Shown here: piece by piece, positions 16,538 to 25,574 of the stretch
How positions within the stretch are numbered: position 1 is the stretch's first letter
Layout of the letters: each line of letters starts with the position of its first letter
Assembly: GCA_044449065.1 (NCBI GenBank)
Contig: JBIOHP010000022.1
Span: 1 to 64,000 of the forward strand
Reading direction: 5' to 3'
DNA length: 64,000 nucleotides
Source: JBIOHP01 sp044449065
GTDB taxonomy: Bacteria; Bacteroidota; Ignavibacteria; UBA10030; SZUA-254
Notes under the pieces: model-generated
Seen by the model: the letters and a program-made list of their open reading frames with translations, nothing else
Told to the model about the DNA's origin: nothing
Databases searched by the model: none
Translations under genes and position numbers: made by a program

Positions 16538-19261
16538 ATGAAGAAGTACGTTCTCATATCTCTATTGACAGCTCTGTTGCCCATCATTCTCTGCGCACAA
16601 CAAAATATATTGATTCATCCACCTGCAAAGGGGGGGACATATAAAGGATTTCATTTTCAATCGAGCAGACCTACCACGAGGCCGAAAATCGGGTTGGTTT
16701 TGAGCGGCGGAGGGGCGCGCGGTCTGGCGCAGATTGGCGTCCTTCGTGTTCTCGAAGAACATCACATACCCATCGATCTTATCGTGGGAAATAGTTTGGG
16801 AAGTGTGGTCGGCGGGTTGTACGCTTCCGGATATACTATTGCCGAATTGGAGAGTATCGCCATTCACAGCGACTGGAATAAACTGCTATCGTTCAGCGAG
16901 GAAACCAACCGCAATGATCTTTTCGTTGAGCAGAAACAAGCGAGCTCCATCGGGTACCTCACTGTACGGTTCGATGGAATGCAGCCGGTCATTCCCTCGT
17001 CCATATCGGGCGGCCAGTTACTCACTAATTTTTTCATGAATCTTTCTCTCCAGGCGCTCTACCACCCCGATACAAGTTTTGACGATCTGAAGATTCCCTA
17101 CCGTGCAGTTGCCACCGATCTGTATCATGGTAAACGGGAAATCCTGGATCATGGTTCGCTCGCGGAAGCGATGCGCGCAAGTGTCACGGTGCCATTTCTC
17201 TATACCCCGCTGGAGCGGGATTCCATGGCGCTGGTGGATGGCGGCCTGTTATCGAATATTCCCGTAGATGTTGCAAAATCTCTGGGGTGCGATATCATCA
17301 TCGTCGTGAATTCAACGAGCAGTCTTCGTCATGAATCGCATTTCGGCGCGCCATGGGAGATCGCGGATCAAATAATGACGATCATGATGCAATCGGCAAA
17401 CCAGTTGCAAATGGATCAAGCGAATATCATCATTACCCCGGACGTCGGTGATCACTCCGTATCACAATTCGATAGCATTTACACGCTTATCCAAGCCGGC
17501 GATAGAGAAGCGGAGAAGTATGTCGGGGCTATCCAGGAACTGATCAGAGAAAAAAGTTCTCCCGTTGCGTCGCAATATGGCAATAAAATATATAAGAATG
17601 CCAGCGTTATGTTTACCGGCGATAGTTTGCCCCCCTCAATTTACCATCGTATTGAAGTTCACAAGATGGCAAACGAGTTTGATATCCGGTCTCTCGAAGA
17701 AGATGTGTCCTTAATTTATGATACAGGCGATTATCGCGACGTATCATGCGAGATCATCGAACATGCAAGCCCCCCCGATATTATCTATCATTCGGTGTTC
17801 AATCCGCGGATTAAGAAAGTTACCTTCTCCGGAAATTCCGTTCTACCGAACGATACAATTGAGAAGAAAATTTCCCGGCTTAACGGAACAATATTGAACA
17901 ATGCCAATATCGATCGCGCTCTCGAGGGAGTGCTCGAATATTACCGGCAGAATAAATATTCACTCGCACGCGTTGAATCGGTTAACGTCGATTCTTCATC
18001 CGGGATGGTGAAAATACAATTCAACGAGGGGAGACTGGAAGATATTAAGTTTGAAGGGAATGACAAAACGAAAGATTACGTCATCCGGCGCGAGTTTCCA
18101 TTGGATCCCAATGATGTTTTTAATCTCGATAAAGTACGCGAGGGGCTTATTAATATTGCCAGCACGGGTTTGTTCCAATATGTCCTTGTCGATGTCCGAT
18201 ATCATGACCGGAAACCGACCATTATCCTCAAGGTGAAGGAACAACCGAGCGAGCTGCTACTTCTTGGGCTTCACGGGGACAACGAGCACGGGTTGGTCAG
18301 CATCATCAATGTGCACGACGCCAACTTCCTCGGTGCCGGAATGGATTTAGGCATGCTCCTCCGGTACGGATTACGGGATAGGGGCGTCACGCTGGGATAC
18401 AAAGCTACAAGAATATTTGATACGTACTTTACATTCGATCTAAAATCGTATTTTAATTCGAGAGATATTTTTACTTATATGGACGATCCGAATAGTTCCC
18501 CGCTGCATTGGGAGCGGATTGAAAACGGCAGGTACCGGGAGAATAAATATGGAGGTTCATTCACCTTTGGAAGCCAGGTGGAACGGCTGGGGAGCGTGAC
18601 GGGACAATTCCATGCGGAAGAACAACAGATCGAAGCTATCTCCGGATTCGGATATACTCCCGATACCTACCGGTTGGTAGATATAAAGCTGCAAACTACT
18701 CTTGATACGGAGGATAAGTTTGTTTTTCCCACCAACGGAACGTTCTTCAATTTTTACTACGATTGGGCGTCAAAAAATATCGGCAGCGAAATCGCTTTTA
18801 GCAAGATCGGCATTAATTACGAGTCGTACCTGACGCTCTTGAACCGGCACACCTTTCGTCCTAAAGTTACGTTCGGTTTTGCCGATCAGACGCTGCCCTT
18901 AACAGAACAATTCAGTCTTGGCGGTTACAATTCGTTCCTCGGATTGTTGGAAGACGACAGCCGTGGGAGACAGCTCTTCCTCATTAACATGTTATACTCG
19001 TATTTCGCTCCCTTTAAACTAATTTTTGACACGCATCTCATGCTGCGGTATGATCTCGGCACAATTTCAACTATCCCTGAGCAATTAAAGTTAAATACAT
19101 TCCGGCATGGAATTGGCGCGATTATAGGCCTCGATACGCCGCTCGGCGCCGCAGAGTTCGGCGCAGGCATAAGTTTTATCTTCAAACGCACTCTGCCGAA
19201 TCAACCGTTAAGCAACGGACCTCTGCTGTTTTATTTTTCGGTTGGACCCTCGATCTATTAA
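16538..19261 (+). CDS. Patatin-like phospholipase fused to POTRA and Omp85 barrel
   Basis: Outer-membrane protein of about 907 residues. A signal peptide ('LLTALLPIILCAQQ') is followed by a patatin domain at about residues 50-300. This shows the oxyanion loop SGGGARG, nucleophile GNSLGS and acid in VDGGLLS, so the Ser-Asp dyad is complete. POTRA-like units follow ('KKVTFSGNSVLPND', 'DIKFEGNDKTKDYVIRREF'), then a C-terminal beta-barrel of the BamA/surface-antigen type with a terminal aromatic-rich strand. The order matches type Vd (PlpD-like) autotransporters and related FCB proteins. The likely role is phospholipase activity at or beyond the outer membrane. The ATG at 16538 is preferred to the adjoining TTG. 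Confidence 0.92.
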   Translation: MKKYVLISLLTALLPIILCAQQNILIHPPAKGGTYKGFHFQSSRPTTRPKIGLVLSGGGARGLAQIGVLRVLEEHHIPIDLIVGNSLGSVVGGLYASGYTIAELESIAIHSDWNKLLSFSEETNRNDLFVEQKQASSIGYLTVRFDGMQPVIPSSISGGQLLTNFFMNLSLQALYHPDTSFDDLKIPYRAVATDLYHGKREILDHGSLAEAMRASVTVPFLYTPLERDSMALVDGGLLSNIPVDVAKSLGCDIIIVVNSTSSLRHESHFGAPWEIADQIMTIMMQSANQLQMDQANIIITPDVGDHSVSQFDSIYTLIQAGDREAEKYVGAIQELIREKSSPVASQYGNKIYKNASVMFTGDSLPPSIYHRIEVHKMANEFDIRSLEEDVSLIYDTGDYRDVSCEIIEHASPPDIIYHSVFNPRIKKVTFSGNSVLPNDTIEKKISRLNGTILNNANIDRALEGVLEYYRQNKYSLARVESVNVDSSSGMVKIQFNEGRLEDIKFEGNDKTKDYVIRREFPLDPNDVFNLDKVREGLINIASTGLFQYVLVDVRYHDRKPTIILKVKEQPSELLLLGLHGDNEHGLVSIINVHDANFLGAGMDLGMLLRYGLRDRGVTLGYKATRIFDTYFTFDLKSYFNSRDIFTYMDDPNSSPLHWERIENGRYRENKYGGSFTFGSQVERLGSVTGQFHAEEQQIEAISGFGYTPDTYRLVDIKLQTTLDTEDKFVFPTNGTFFNFYYDWASKNIGSEIAFSKIGINYESYLTLLNRHTFRPKVTFGFADQTLPLTEQFSLGGYNSFLGLLEDDSRGRQLFLINMLYSYFAPFKLIFDTHLMLRYDLGTISTIPEQLKLNTFRHGIGAIIGLDTPLGAAEFGAGISFIFKRTLPNQPLSNGPLLFYFSVGPSIY

Positions 19262-19267
19262 GGAGTG

Positions 19268-19309
19268 TTAGCGGAAACATCATCATGGATGCATTCCTTC
19301 CGCCGCTAA
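19268..19309. terminator. Weak hairpin between convergent genes
   Basis: Arms TTAGCGG and CCGCTAA, about 28 bases apart, lie between the ends of two convergent genes. There is no clear T-tract and the loop is long, so this is only a possible terminator. Confidence 0.3.
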
Positions 19310-19343
19310 TCGCTGAATATTATCCGCCCTTCTGAAGATTAGC

Positions 19344-21380
19344 TTATTTAGTAACCGCTTTTTTTTCCTTTAGCCGGAGTATCTCCGCGGCTTTTTCCTT
19401 CTCGTGGTTCCTGCTCAACAAGCCAGCGAGGGAATCGTACGCTTCACCGCGCGTGGAATCCAGAGCAATAACCTGCCGGTAATTCTGAACTGCATTCTGG
19501 TAATCGCCTTTCCGTGAATAGAGAACTCCTAAATTCATAAAACCGCCGAAATATTTCGGCTCAAGAGATACAGTTTTGGCGAAGCAGGAGATTGCTTCAT
19601 CGATCTGGTTGTTCAGGGCGTAGAATTTTCCCAGGTAATTAAATGCTTTTACCGAGGTGGTGTCGGCTATCACTGCTTTCAGATAGTACCCTCCGGCGCC
19701 GCGAGGATTGTTTGCCGCAGTCTGACGATCTGCCGCCGTGATGCAAAAGCCGATGTATTTCTCCCGCACGGAAGCATTCGACGGGTCGGCTTCCATCCAT
19801 TTATGAAAGGATTCGTCGGCAAGCGAATCATATTTCCCGTGTGTTGCCATGCAGGCGACAATCAGATTCTCATACCCAGTCGGGAAATCCGGATAAATGG
19901 CATTGAATTTTTTCCATAGTATCACCGTCGTTTCCAGATCGCCGTTGAGATAATAGTATTTGCTGAGATGAAGAGTCCCGTTAAAAGACGCGTTTCGTGA
20001 ATCGATCCGGTCGTCAAAAAGCGATTCGGCGCGGGCAATGGGGGGATCAACGGACGCATTCAAGATAAACCAGTGAGCGCTATGGAGCAGTAACATGGGA
20101 AGAATAAGTGTGAAAATTTTCACGGCACCTTTACCACTATACTGCAATAGAAGATACGCCAGGTAGAGCTGTACCATCAATAACCAGGGAGCGGTAACAT
20201 CCCAATCCTTGGCGGTGCCGAGGTCAAATTTTGCGACGAAGAGGAAGCCGAGGAAGAAAATTGTTGCGAGTGTAAAAAAAATGTTCATTGGATTTGCTAT
20301 AAATAATCGGCGCTCGCGGATAATAAAAATTCCCGCAAAGAATAATCCGAATGGAGCCGATAATAAGAGCAAATTGCCTAACTCAAGAAAATGGTACGGA
20401 GAGAAAAGCGTGAATGCCTGCGATCCGTCATTGACAGGGAAGAACCATAAATAATGGGCGTAGGGTTCATCCGGAAACACGCGGTCAGTGTGACCATCGA
20501 GCATCAGATAGACCGCTCCAATGAATAACACGCCGGATGTAATGGCTAAAAGAATTTTTCCGACGCCGTTCTGTTTCCATTCCAGGTATCCGAGGTATAA
20601 CAGAGCCGGTGAAATGACGATGGCGATGATATGAGTCGCCAGGAGGAGATAATACGACAGGCAGACAAAAATGAATGAAGCTTTCTTTTTGTGGTACAGC
20701 ACCGCTGCCAGGAGGAATGGCATCAATGAGAAAACAACCACCGAATAAATTTCGACATATCCGAAAAATAACTGCATCGATGGCAGCAGGAGGAGAAACA
20801 GGAAGAATAAAAATCGTTTTTCAGCGGCATCAAACAATTCGCGGGCAAGATAATAACCCATCACGATGACGGCTGCTCCCAGCAATAGTTCTCCCGCAAG
20901 GAAAGCGTTTTTTACCGCCGGATAAACGGTGGTACCCAGGGCGTTCATCATCCAGTAGAAGTATAATAGAGCGAGAGGTTCGCGGGTAATATTTAAATCA
21001 TGAGAGCCATCGAATGTATGCACGTAATTGTTAACCAACAGGAAGCTATCGCCGAGGAGTGGAACTTCTATCCTCAGAAGATATGCTATTGCGATGAATA
21101 TTGCGATAGTAACTCCGAGAAAGAAAAAAGGTTTCTTTTCCATCGTGAGAGAACCGCTTTTGATCAGGTTGTCTAATTTCCCGGTTCTGGAGAGATAAAT
21201 TCCACCAATTGAAAGCAATACGAAAAGAATAAGATACGGTATCGGGAGAAAATGAAAGAGATTTATTCCCCATGCGATAGGAGAATACCATAATCCTCCC
21301 ACCACTTCGATTACGACGAGGCAGATAGAGAAAATCAGAGTATAATGATAGAGAGATGGATTCTCTTCGGTAGTTTTCAC
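19344..21380 (-). CDS. Multi-spanning membrane protein with C-terminal TPRs
   Basis: Protein of 678 residues with about ten to twelve predicted membrane helices in the first 440 residues and TPR-type repeats from about 450 to the end ('AFNYLGKFYALNNQIDEAI', 'GFMNLGVLYSRKGDYQNAV'). The first periplasmic loop reads 'EVPLLGDSFLLVNNY', with an acidic residue placed as in GT-C glycosyltransferases (PMT/ArnT type). This makes a polyprenyl-phosphate-sugar transferase plausible but unproven. The start is the GTG at 21380; no ATG lies before the first helix. It is flanked by surface-polysaccharide genes (GT4, GT9), which supports an envelope glycan role. Confidence 0.8.
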   Translation of the reverse strand: MKTTEENPSLYHYTLIFSICLVVIEVVGGLWYSPIAWGINLFHFLPIPYLILFVLLSIGGIYLSRTGKLDNLIKSGSLTMEKKPFFFLGVTIAIFIAIAYLLRIEVPLLGDSFLLVNNYVHTFDGSHDLNITREPLALLYFYWMMNALGTTVYPAVKNAFLAGELLLGAAVIVMGYYLARELFDAAEKRFLFFLFLLLLPSMQLFFGYVEIYSVVVFSLMPFLLAAVLYHKKKASFIFVCLSYYLLLATHIIAIVISPALLYLGYLEWKQNGVGKILLAITSGVLFIGAVYLMLDGHTDRVFPDEPYAHYLWFFPVNDGSQAFTLFSPYHFLELGNLLLLSAPFGLFFAGIFIIRERRLFIANPMNIFFTLATIFFLGFLFVAKFDLGTAKDWDVTAPWLLMVQLYLAYLLLQYSGKGAVKIFTLILPMLLLHSAHWFILNASVDPPIARAESLFDDRIDSRNASFNGTLHLSKYYYLNGDLETTVILWKKFNAIYPDFPTGYENLIVACMATHGKYDSLADESFHKWMEADPSNASVREKYIGFCITAADRQTAANNPRGAGGYYLKAVIADTTSVKAFNYLGKFYALNNQIDEAISCFAKTVSLEPKYFGGFMNLGVLYSRKGDYQNAVQNYRQVIALDSTRGEAYDSLAGLLSRNHEKEKAAEILRLKEKKAVTK

Positions 21381-21537
21381 TGATTGTTTGGTAACGAGAT
21401 GATTTTCTTGTTAAGATAACGAAAGCTGTCTAAATTTCAAAAACTCATTATTATTTCTCCCTGGTTCTCATATAATCTAAGAGTTTACCCGAGGGGGGGT
21501 AGGCGGACGGAACGAAGGGAATGCGTAAACCAAATTT

Positions 21538-22617
21538 TTGTATATTCTCATTACGAAAAGGAACAATTCTATCTTTAAAAACGAACATCAATCATTTGCG
21601 CCATGGATTAAAGAATCCCCACCCGGAAGGATTCTTATTGTCCGGCTCCATGCCATCGGGGACGTCGCGATTACACTTCCGGCAGTGCATGGCTTGCGTA
21701 AATTATTGCCCGGCGCAACGATTGACTACCTGACCGGAGCTGATACAGAAAGTCTGGTGGGAAGTTTGAACGCTATCGATCATACATATGGATTTCCGCA
21801 ATCCTCAACACGATGGCAGCGGTTCAAAAATGCCGGAGTTATAATAAATAGATTAAAGAAAAATCGATACGATTTAGTCGTTGATCTTCAACGCAACTGG
21901 GTAACGAGGTACATTCGCCGCCGGTTATCGCCGGATGCCTGGGGGGAGTTTGATAGGTTTACTCTGAAACCCGCAAGTGAGCGTGTATCAGAAACATTCC
22001 ATAAGTCCGGTTTTCCGAAGTTAGAACCGCAGAATAAAATAAATGTGAAACCCGATGTAATCCTTCGCGCTCGTAACATTCTTGAAAAGAATGGATGGAG
22101 GAACGGCGAGATGTTGGTAGTTCTCAATCCGGCAGGTGCCTGGGAATCCCGCCAATGGCAAACGGAAAATTATATAAGGTTTGGGAAACAATTATCCGCC
22201 CATGTACCCGTTAAGTTTCTGCTTTTGGGAATTGATCGGATGCAGGAACGCGCCGCTATAATAGAGAGCGGACTACAACGTAAAATTATCAATTTAGTGA
22301 ATCGCACTTCCCTCGATGAGGCGTTCGGCATCCAGCAATTTGTATCCTTGATCGTAAGTGAAGATTCCGGGTTGATGCATCTGGGATGGGTTTCCGGCGT
22401 TGCAACGATTGCATTGTTCGGCTCGACGCAGCACCGATGGTCTGCGCCGATGGGGGATCATACCGTTTGCCTGCATTCCGGCGATCTCGATTGCGGCGCC
22501 TGCATGGAGCCGGTTTGCCGTTATGGCGATACTCATTGCTTGACGCGATTTACCCCTGAGAGAATAACACAAATCGCTATTGAGCTGCTTTCAAAATTTC
22601 CACGGATCATTCGTTAA
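21538..22617 (+). CDS. Glycosyltransferase family 9 (heptosyltransferase-like)
   Basis: GT9 protein of up to 359 residues, related to the ADP-heptose:LPS heptosyltransferases RfaC/RfaF. 'RILIVRLHAIGDVAITLPAV' is the N-terminal family signature. 'VVLNPAGAWESRQW', 'SEDSGLMHLGWVSGVATIALFG' and 'THRW-APMG'-type blocks form the donor half. The first 30 residues before the signature are poorly conserved. The TTG at 21538 is the only upstream start in frame and has no clear ribosome-binding site, so the true start is uncertain. It probably adds a sugar to the LPS core or a similar glycan. Confidence 0.9.
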   Translation: MYILITKRNNSIFKNEHQSFAPWIKESPPGRILIVRLHAIGDVAITLPAVHGLRKLLPGATIDYLTGADTESLVGSLNAIDHTYGFPQSSTRWQRFKNAGVIINRLKKNRYDLVVDLQRNWVTRYIRRRLSPDAWGEFDRFTLKPASERVSETFHKSGFPKLEPQNKINVKPDVILRARNILEKNGWRNGEMLVVLNPAGAWESRQWQTENYIRFGKQLSAHVPVKFLLLGIDRMQERAAIIESGLQRKIINLVNRTSLDEAFGIQQFVSLIVSEDSGLMHLGWVSGVATIALFGSTQHRWSAPMGDHTVCLHSGDLDCGACMEPVCRYGDTHCLTRFTPERITQIAIELLSKFPRIIR

Positions 22618-22674
22618 CACACCCCGTCTCCCGACTGCCGTTGGGAGCCACCCCTTTGAAGAGGGGATTGTTAA
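22613..22674. repeat. Palindromic intergenic repeat ending in GTTAAC
   Basis: Begins GTTAACACACCCC at the stop of the GT9 gene and ends GAGGGGATTGTTAAC, with an inner hairpin (TCCCGACTGCCGTTGGGA). It shares the ACACACCCC and CCCCT..AGGGG core with the inverted repeats flanking the DUF559 gene 75 bases further on. It is probably a variant or outer copy of the same family. Confidence 0.65.
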
Positions 22675-22746
22675 CCGAAAGTGCATGTATTGCGATGATG
22701 ACACTTTACGTAATGTTTAGAAAAAAAACTTTATCGCCGAAGGCGA

Positions 22747-22783
22747 ATCCCCTCTATGAGAGGGGAATTAAAGGGGTGTGTCA
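22747..22783. repeat. Inverted repeat, left end of DUF559 unit
   Basis: Reads ATCCCCTCTATGAGAGGGG, then AATTAAAGGGGTGTGTCAG. It is the reverse complement, with few mismatches, of 23155-23192. The stop codon and last five codons of the DUF559 gene lie inside this repeat, so gene and repeat end form one unit. Confidence 0.85.
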
Positions 22784-23148
22784 GGTGCGTGAGTATTTAT
22801 CCATTCTTCTATCGCAGTTACTACTCCAGCGAGGTTATGCTTCACATCTCTATCCGTAAATCTGAGAAGATGTACTCCTAACGATTCTAACCGCTGTTGC
22901 CGTGCAACATCTTCGTCATATTTTTCATCATGGCTGCGTCCGTCTATTTCAATGGCGAGTGACAACTCACTGCAATAAAAATCAATAATGTACTTATCGA
23001 TAGGTTTTTGCCGGTGGAAATCATATCCGCATAACTGTTTGCCTTTGAGCTGCTGCCATAACAATACCTCTGATAACGTGCTGTGGTTTCGCAAATTGCG
23101 TGCGAGGATTTTGAGGTTTTTATTGTATGGGATAATTTTGCGTTTCAA
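22768..23148 (-). CDS. DUF559 (Vsr-like) endonuclease-domain protein
   Basis: Intact 126-residue protein of the DUF559 family, whose fold resembles very-short-patch-repair endonucleases. Blocks are 'RNHSTLSEVLLWQQLKGKQL', 'DFHRQKPIDKYIIDFYC' with the catalytic-type Asp, 'ELSLAIEIDGRSHDEK' with the E-x-D and His, and 'RLESLGVHLLRFTDRDV'. Its last residues (HAPDTPL) are encoded by the flanking inverted repeat at 22747-22783, and its start lies seven bases inside the other repeat. It is about 35-40 percent identical by eye to the broken copy at 11399-11788. The biochemical function of stand-alone DUF559 proteins is not established; the nuclease fold is known, but mobility is my inference. Confidence 0.9.
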   Translation of the reverse strand: MKRKIIPYNKNLKILARNLRNHSTLSEVLLWQQLKGKQLCGYDFHRQKPIDKYIIDFYCSELSLAIEIDGRSHDEKYDEDVARQQRLESLGVHLLRFTDRDVKHNLAGVVTAIEEWINTHAPDTPL

Positions 23149-23154
23149 AATTTA

Positions 23155-23192
23155 ACTGACACACCCCTTAATCCCCTCTCGAGAGGGGAATT
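23155..23192. repeat. Inverted repeat, right end of DUF559 unit
   Basis: Reads CTGACACACCCCTTAATCC, then CCTCTCGAGAGGGGAATTG. It mirrors 22747-22783. Together they delimit a unit of about 446 bases that holds only the DUF559 gene. No target-site duplication was recognised at the outer edges. Confidence 0.85.
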
Positions 23193-23289
23193 GTAACCAA
23201 TCTCTATCTTACGTGTAATAAGTAGTGCTGTAACCAAGTTACTAATTGCCATTGAAGTAATGGAAATAGATGGCTTCATAATATAAATT

Positions 23290-24051
23290 TCAATTCTTTT
23301 TTGTTCTTAATTCAAAGAATTTCTCGCTTATTCTTTCGAGAAAAAATGTTCTCTCAAAAAAGGAACAATATTGGTGTGATTTAGTTTGTTCGGACGGAGA
23401 AAAAGCTGCGGAGGGTCCGAATCCATCAGCTACAATTAATAACCAATGTCCGTTACATTTAGGTAGATATTTTTTCCTTTTCTTATTTTTATCATCGATC
23501 TCCTTTTGGAGTTCGTCAATAAAATCAGACTGTCCCATTCCCGAGCCGCTTGTACCCCAGAAGTCGTCATACCCCTTGGCGATCCTAATATATGCTATTT
23601 TCTCGGAAAAGATTCGTTCAGAATTGTTTCTATAATCGATCGTTATTATAGGATTAGCAAATAATGCCGATTCTGAAACTATCCTTGCTAATTCGTTTGC
23701 AATAGATCGTCTGTTCCGTTTGACCAAGATAGCTTGGAATAGGAATGCGACGTTTACATTGAGTGGAGGAAGGTTTTTCTTTTTGTAAATCGTGTGAGCT
23801 AATTGAACGATTAGTTCGCTTTCAGACTCAAGGGCTTGGGGCGGAGGAAAGTTGTTAGATCTTTTTTGAAAGAGTCTGGTAATTTCTATACCGGTGACAC
23901 TGTTCGAACCATGCACTTGAAAATCTGGACCTTCGCCGTGGATGATTTCACCTTCTGGAAAATCTCGATATAGTTTTTTGAAGACATCTAAAAAATATCG
24001 TTCCAATTCCTTCTTCGCTGATTTCGATAGATCCGGACTCTTCCTATTCAT
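23290..24051 (-). CDS. Hypothetical protein with nuclease-like N-terminal motif
   Basis: Unrecognised protein of 253 residues. An N-terminal helix is followed by 'GEGPDFQVHGSNSVTGIEIT', which has the PD-x(n)-(D/E)-x-(T/K) spacing of PD-(D/E)XK nuclease-like folds, although the usual Lys is a Thr. 'VNVAFLFQAIL' and 'IAYIRIAKGYDDFWG' follow, and 'GHWLLIVADG' near the C terminus recurs in restriction-type hypothetical proteins. It is Lys/Asn-rich compared with its neighbours. Its ATG directly abuts the TAG stop of the upstream GH47 gene with no gap, and a GGGGAG ribosome-binding site lies in the end of that gene. No catalytic role is claimed. Confidence 0.65.
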   Translation of the reverse strand: MNRKSPDLSKSAKKELERYFLDVFKKLYRDFPEGEIIHGEGPDFQVHGSNSVTGIEITRLFQKRSNNFPPPQALESESELIVQLAHTIYKKKNLPPLNVNVAFLFQAILVKRNRRSIANELARIVSESALFANPIITIDYRNNSERIFSEKIAYIRIAKGYDDFWGTSGSGMGQSDFIDELQKEIDDKNKKRKKYLPKCNGHWLLIVADGFGPSAAFSPSEQTKSHQYCSFFERTFFLERISEKFFELRTKKN

Positions 24052-25404
24052 CTACTCCCCACTTCTCTTTATCGGGTGGGCTTCGGTATTAAAGATCACT
24101 TTATCAAAATCAATCGCTTTATCTTCGGACATGAGGAGGTAAAGGTATTTCATGGTTTCGGCGAGGAAGAAACTTTCCATTTGATCGCGTTTTTCGTGTG
24201 TGGCGACGTCTTTCAAAGCGGCGTATCCGTCGTCGGTGCGGCAATATTTTACCAGGTCATTGTAAAACGTTTCGCCCATCTTGAGGTATTTGGGATCGTG
24301 CGTATAGTGGTATAAATAATACGCAGATTCAATTACTTCGGGACGCAGGACATACGTTGGGTACGTGACTTTCATCGTTGTGTAATCAATTTCCTCGGGC
24401 TCGATACCGTAGAGATTCCACATCTTGAACGCATTATCTTCGAGTTTAACTGCGCGATCAAGATCGCCGGATAGGGCGAGTTCGGCGGGGAAGAACGCGT
24501 CCAGCGCGCCGAATCGCGTGCCGGTTTCTTTGCCCGTTTCCATATCCACCTGTCTGTACCATAATCCTCCATGGCTCGTATCGGCAAGATAGGTATTGAT
24601 TGCCGTTATGCTGCTATCCCACATCGCTTTACAATCTTTATCATTGAAGAGGATGGAGCATTTTAATAAATACTCATAGTATGAATCGATGGCGCCGCTG
24701 ATATGACTGCTTTTATCCGTCCATTCTCCCGTTTCAACATTGATCCATGTTCCGACGAGGCCGATTTTCGACCGGTGATTAAAACATGCTGTCTGCGCTT
24801 GCTTTGCTTTCTCGAAATACACCGGATTGCCGGTTATCTTGCTGAGCGTTCCGAACTCAATTAACGCGGTCCCGATTTCCGCAGGATTATTGATCGAATC
24901 GCGGATGGCTCCAGTCCGTAAATTCACATAGCGGTAGGGCATTCCCGTTTTTGAATTAAACACCGGGAGGAGCCGCTTGCCGAGGTCTTCGGCTAAATCT
25001 AAAAACCGCTTATCTCCATCGAGTTGATATGCGGATAACAGTCCGCCTAAAAGCCGGATAGTGATTTCAAAACTTTGTATCTCAAAATCACGGTCAAACG
25101 AGAGTTCTTTAAAAATCAATTCTTTCGCCTCGCCGGCTTCTTTGGTTAAGCCCATGAGCTCCATGGTGTCGAACGCGTCAACGGGAGTCATCAGGAGGGA
25201 TGCTTTGTGCCAATCGCGATACGATTTGCTGAGGGGTTTCAGCGCGTCATGTCCCCACGCATATTGTTTATAGCCGTTCCAGCCGTGGAGGAATTCTGTT
25301 TTAACCATATCGGCGGTTACGATCCGATCCTGGGCATGGATAGTGATGCTCATTGACAGGGTGATAAGGAGTGTGAGCGAAAAAGATAATATAGAGCGTT
25401 TCAT
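24052..25404 (-). CDS. Secreted glycoside hydrolase family 47 (alpha-1,2-mannosidase-like)
   Basis: Protein of 450 residues with a signal peptide ('LTLLITLSMSITIHAQ'). GH47 class I mannosidase blocks include 'AWGHDALKPLS', 'PVDAFDTMELMGL', 'FEITIRLLGGLLSAYQLDGD' with a catalytic acid, 'NPAEIGTALIEFGTLSKITG', 'HISGAIDSYYEYLLK', 'VLRPEVIESAYYLYHYT' and the terminal 'FNTEAHP'. The terminal Thr coordinates calcium in the family. GH47 is best known from eukaryotic ER/Golgi N-glycan trimming; bacterial members are rare and usually exported. It probably acts on mannose-containing glycans outside the cytoplasm. Confidence 0.9.
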   Translation of the reverse strand: MKRSILSFSLTLLITLSMSITIHAQDRIVTADMVKTEFLHGWNGYKQYAWGHDALKPLSKSYRDWHKASLLMTPVDAFDTMELMGLTKEAGEAKELIFKELSFDRDFEIQSFEITIRLLGGLLSAYQLDGDKRFLDLAEDLGKRLLPVFNSKTGMPYRYVNLRTGAIRDSINNPAEIGTALIEFGTLSKITGNPVYFEKAKQAQTACFNHRSKIGLVGTWINVETGEWTDKSSHISGAIDSYYEYLLKCSILFNDKDCKAMWDSSITAINTYLADTSHGGLWYRQVDMETGKETGTRFGALDAFFPAELALSGDLDRAVKLEDNAFKMWNLYGIEPEEIDYTTMKVTYPTYVLRPEVIESAYYLYHYTHDPKYLKMGETFYNDLVKYCRTDDGYAALKDVATHEKRDQMESFFLAETMKYLYLLMSEDKAIDFDKVIFNTEAHPIKRSGE

Positions 25405-25574
25405 GAGGCGCCTTAATTTGTTGGGTTAGCGTTTAACAGATTTTTTTATGATTACGAACCGATATGTACCCGGTTCAAGGAGGCAAAATTATATCACGGA
25501 TGAACTTCACTACTGCAGGCGCCGGGGGAATTGCCGGATAAGATGAGAGTGTTTTACCCGTATCTGAGAAGTAT

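Noticed and set aside
22613..22674. tRNA-like cloverleaf from GC-rich hairpins
   Set aside because: No T-loop GTTCRA motif, acceptor pairing or anticodon arm could be placed; it matches the palindromic repeat family instead.
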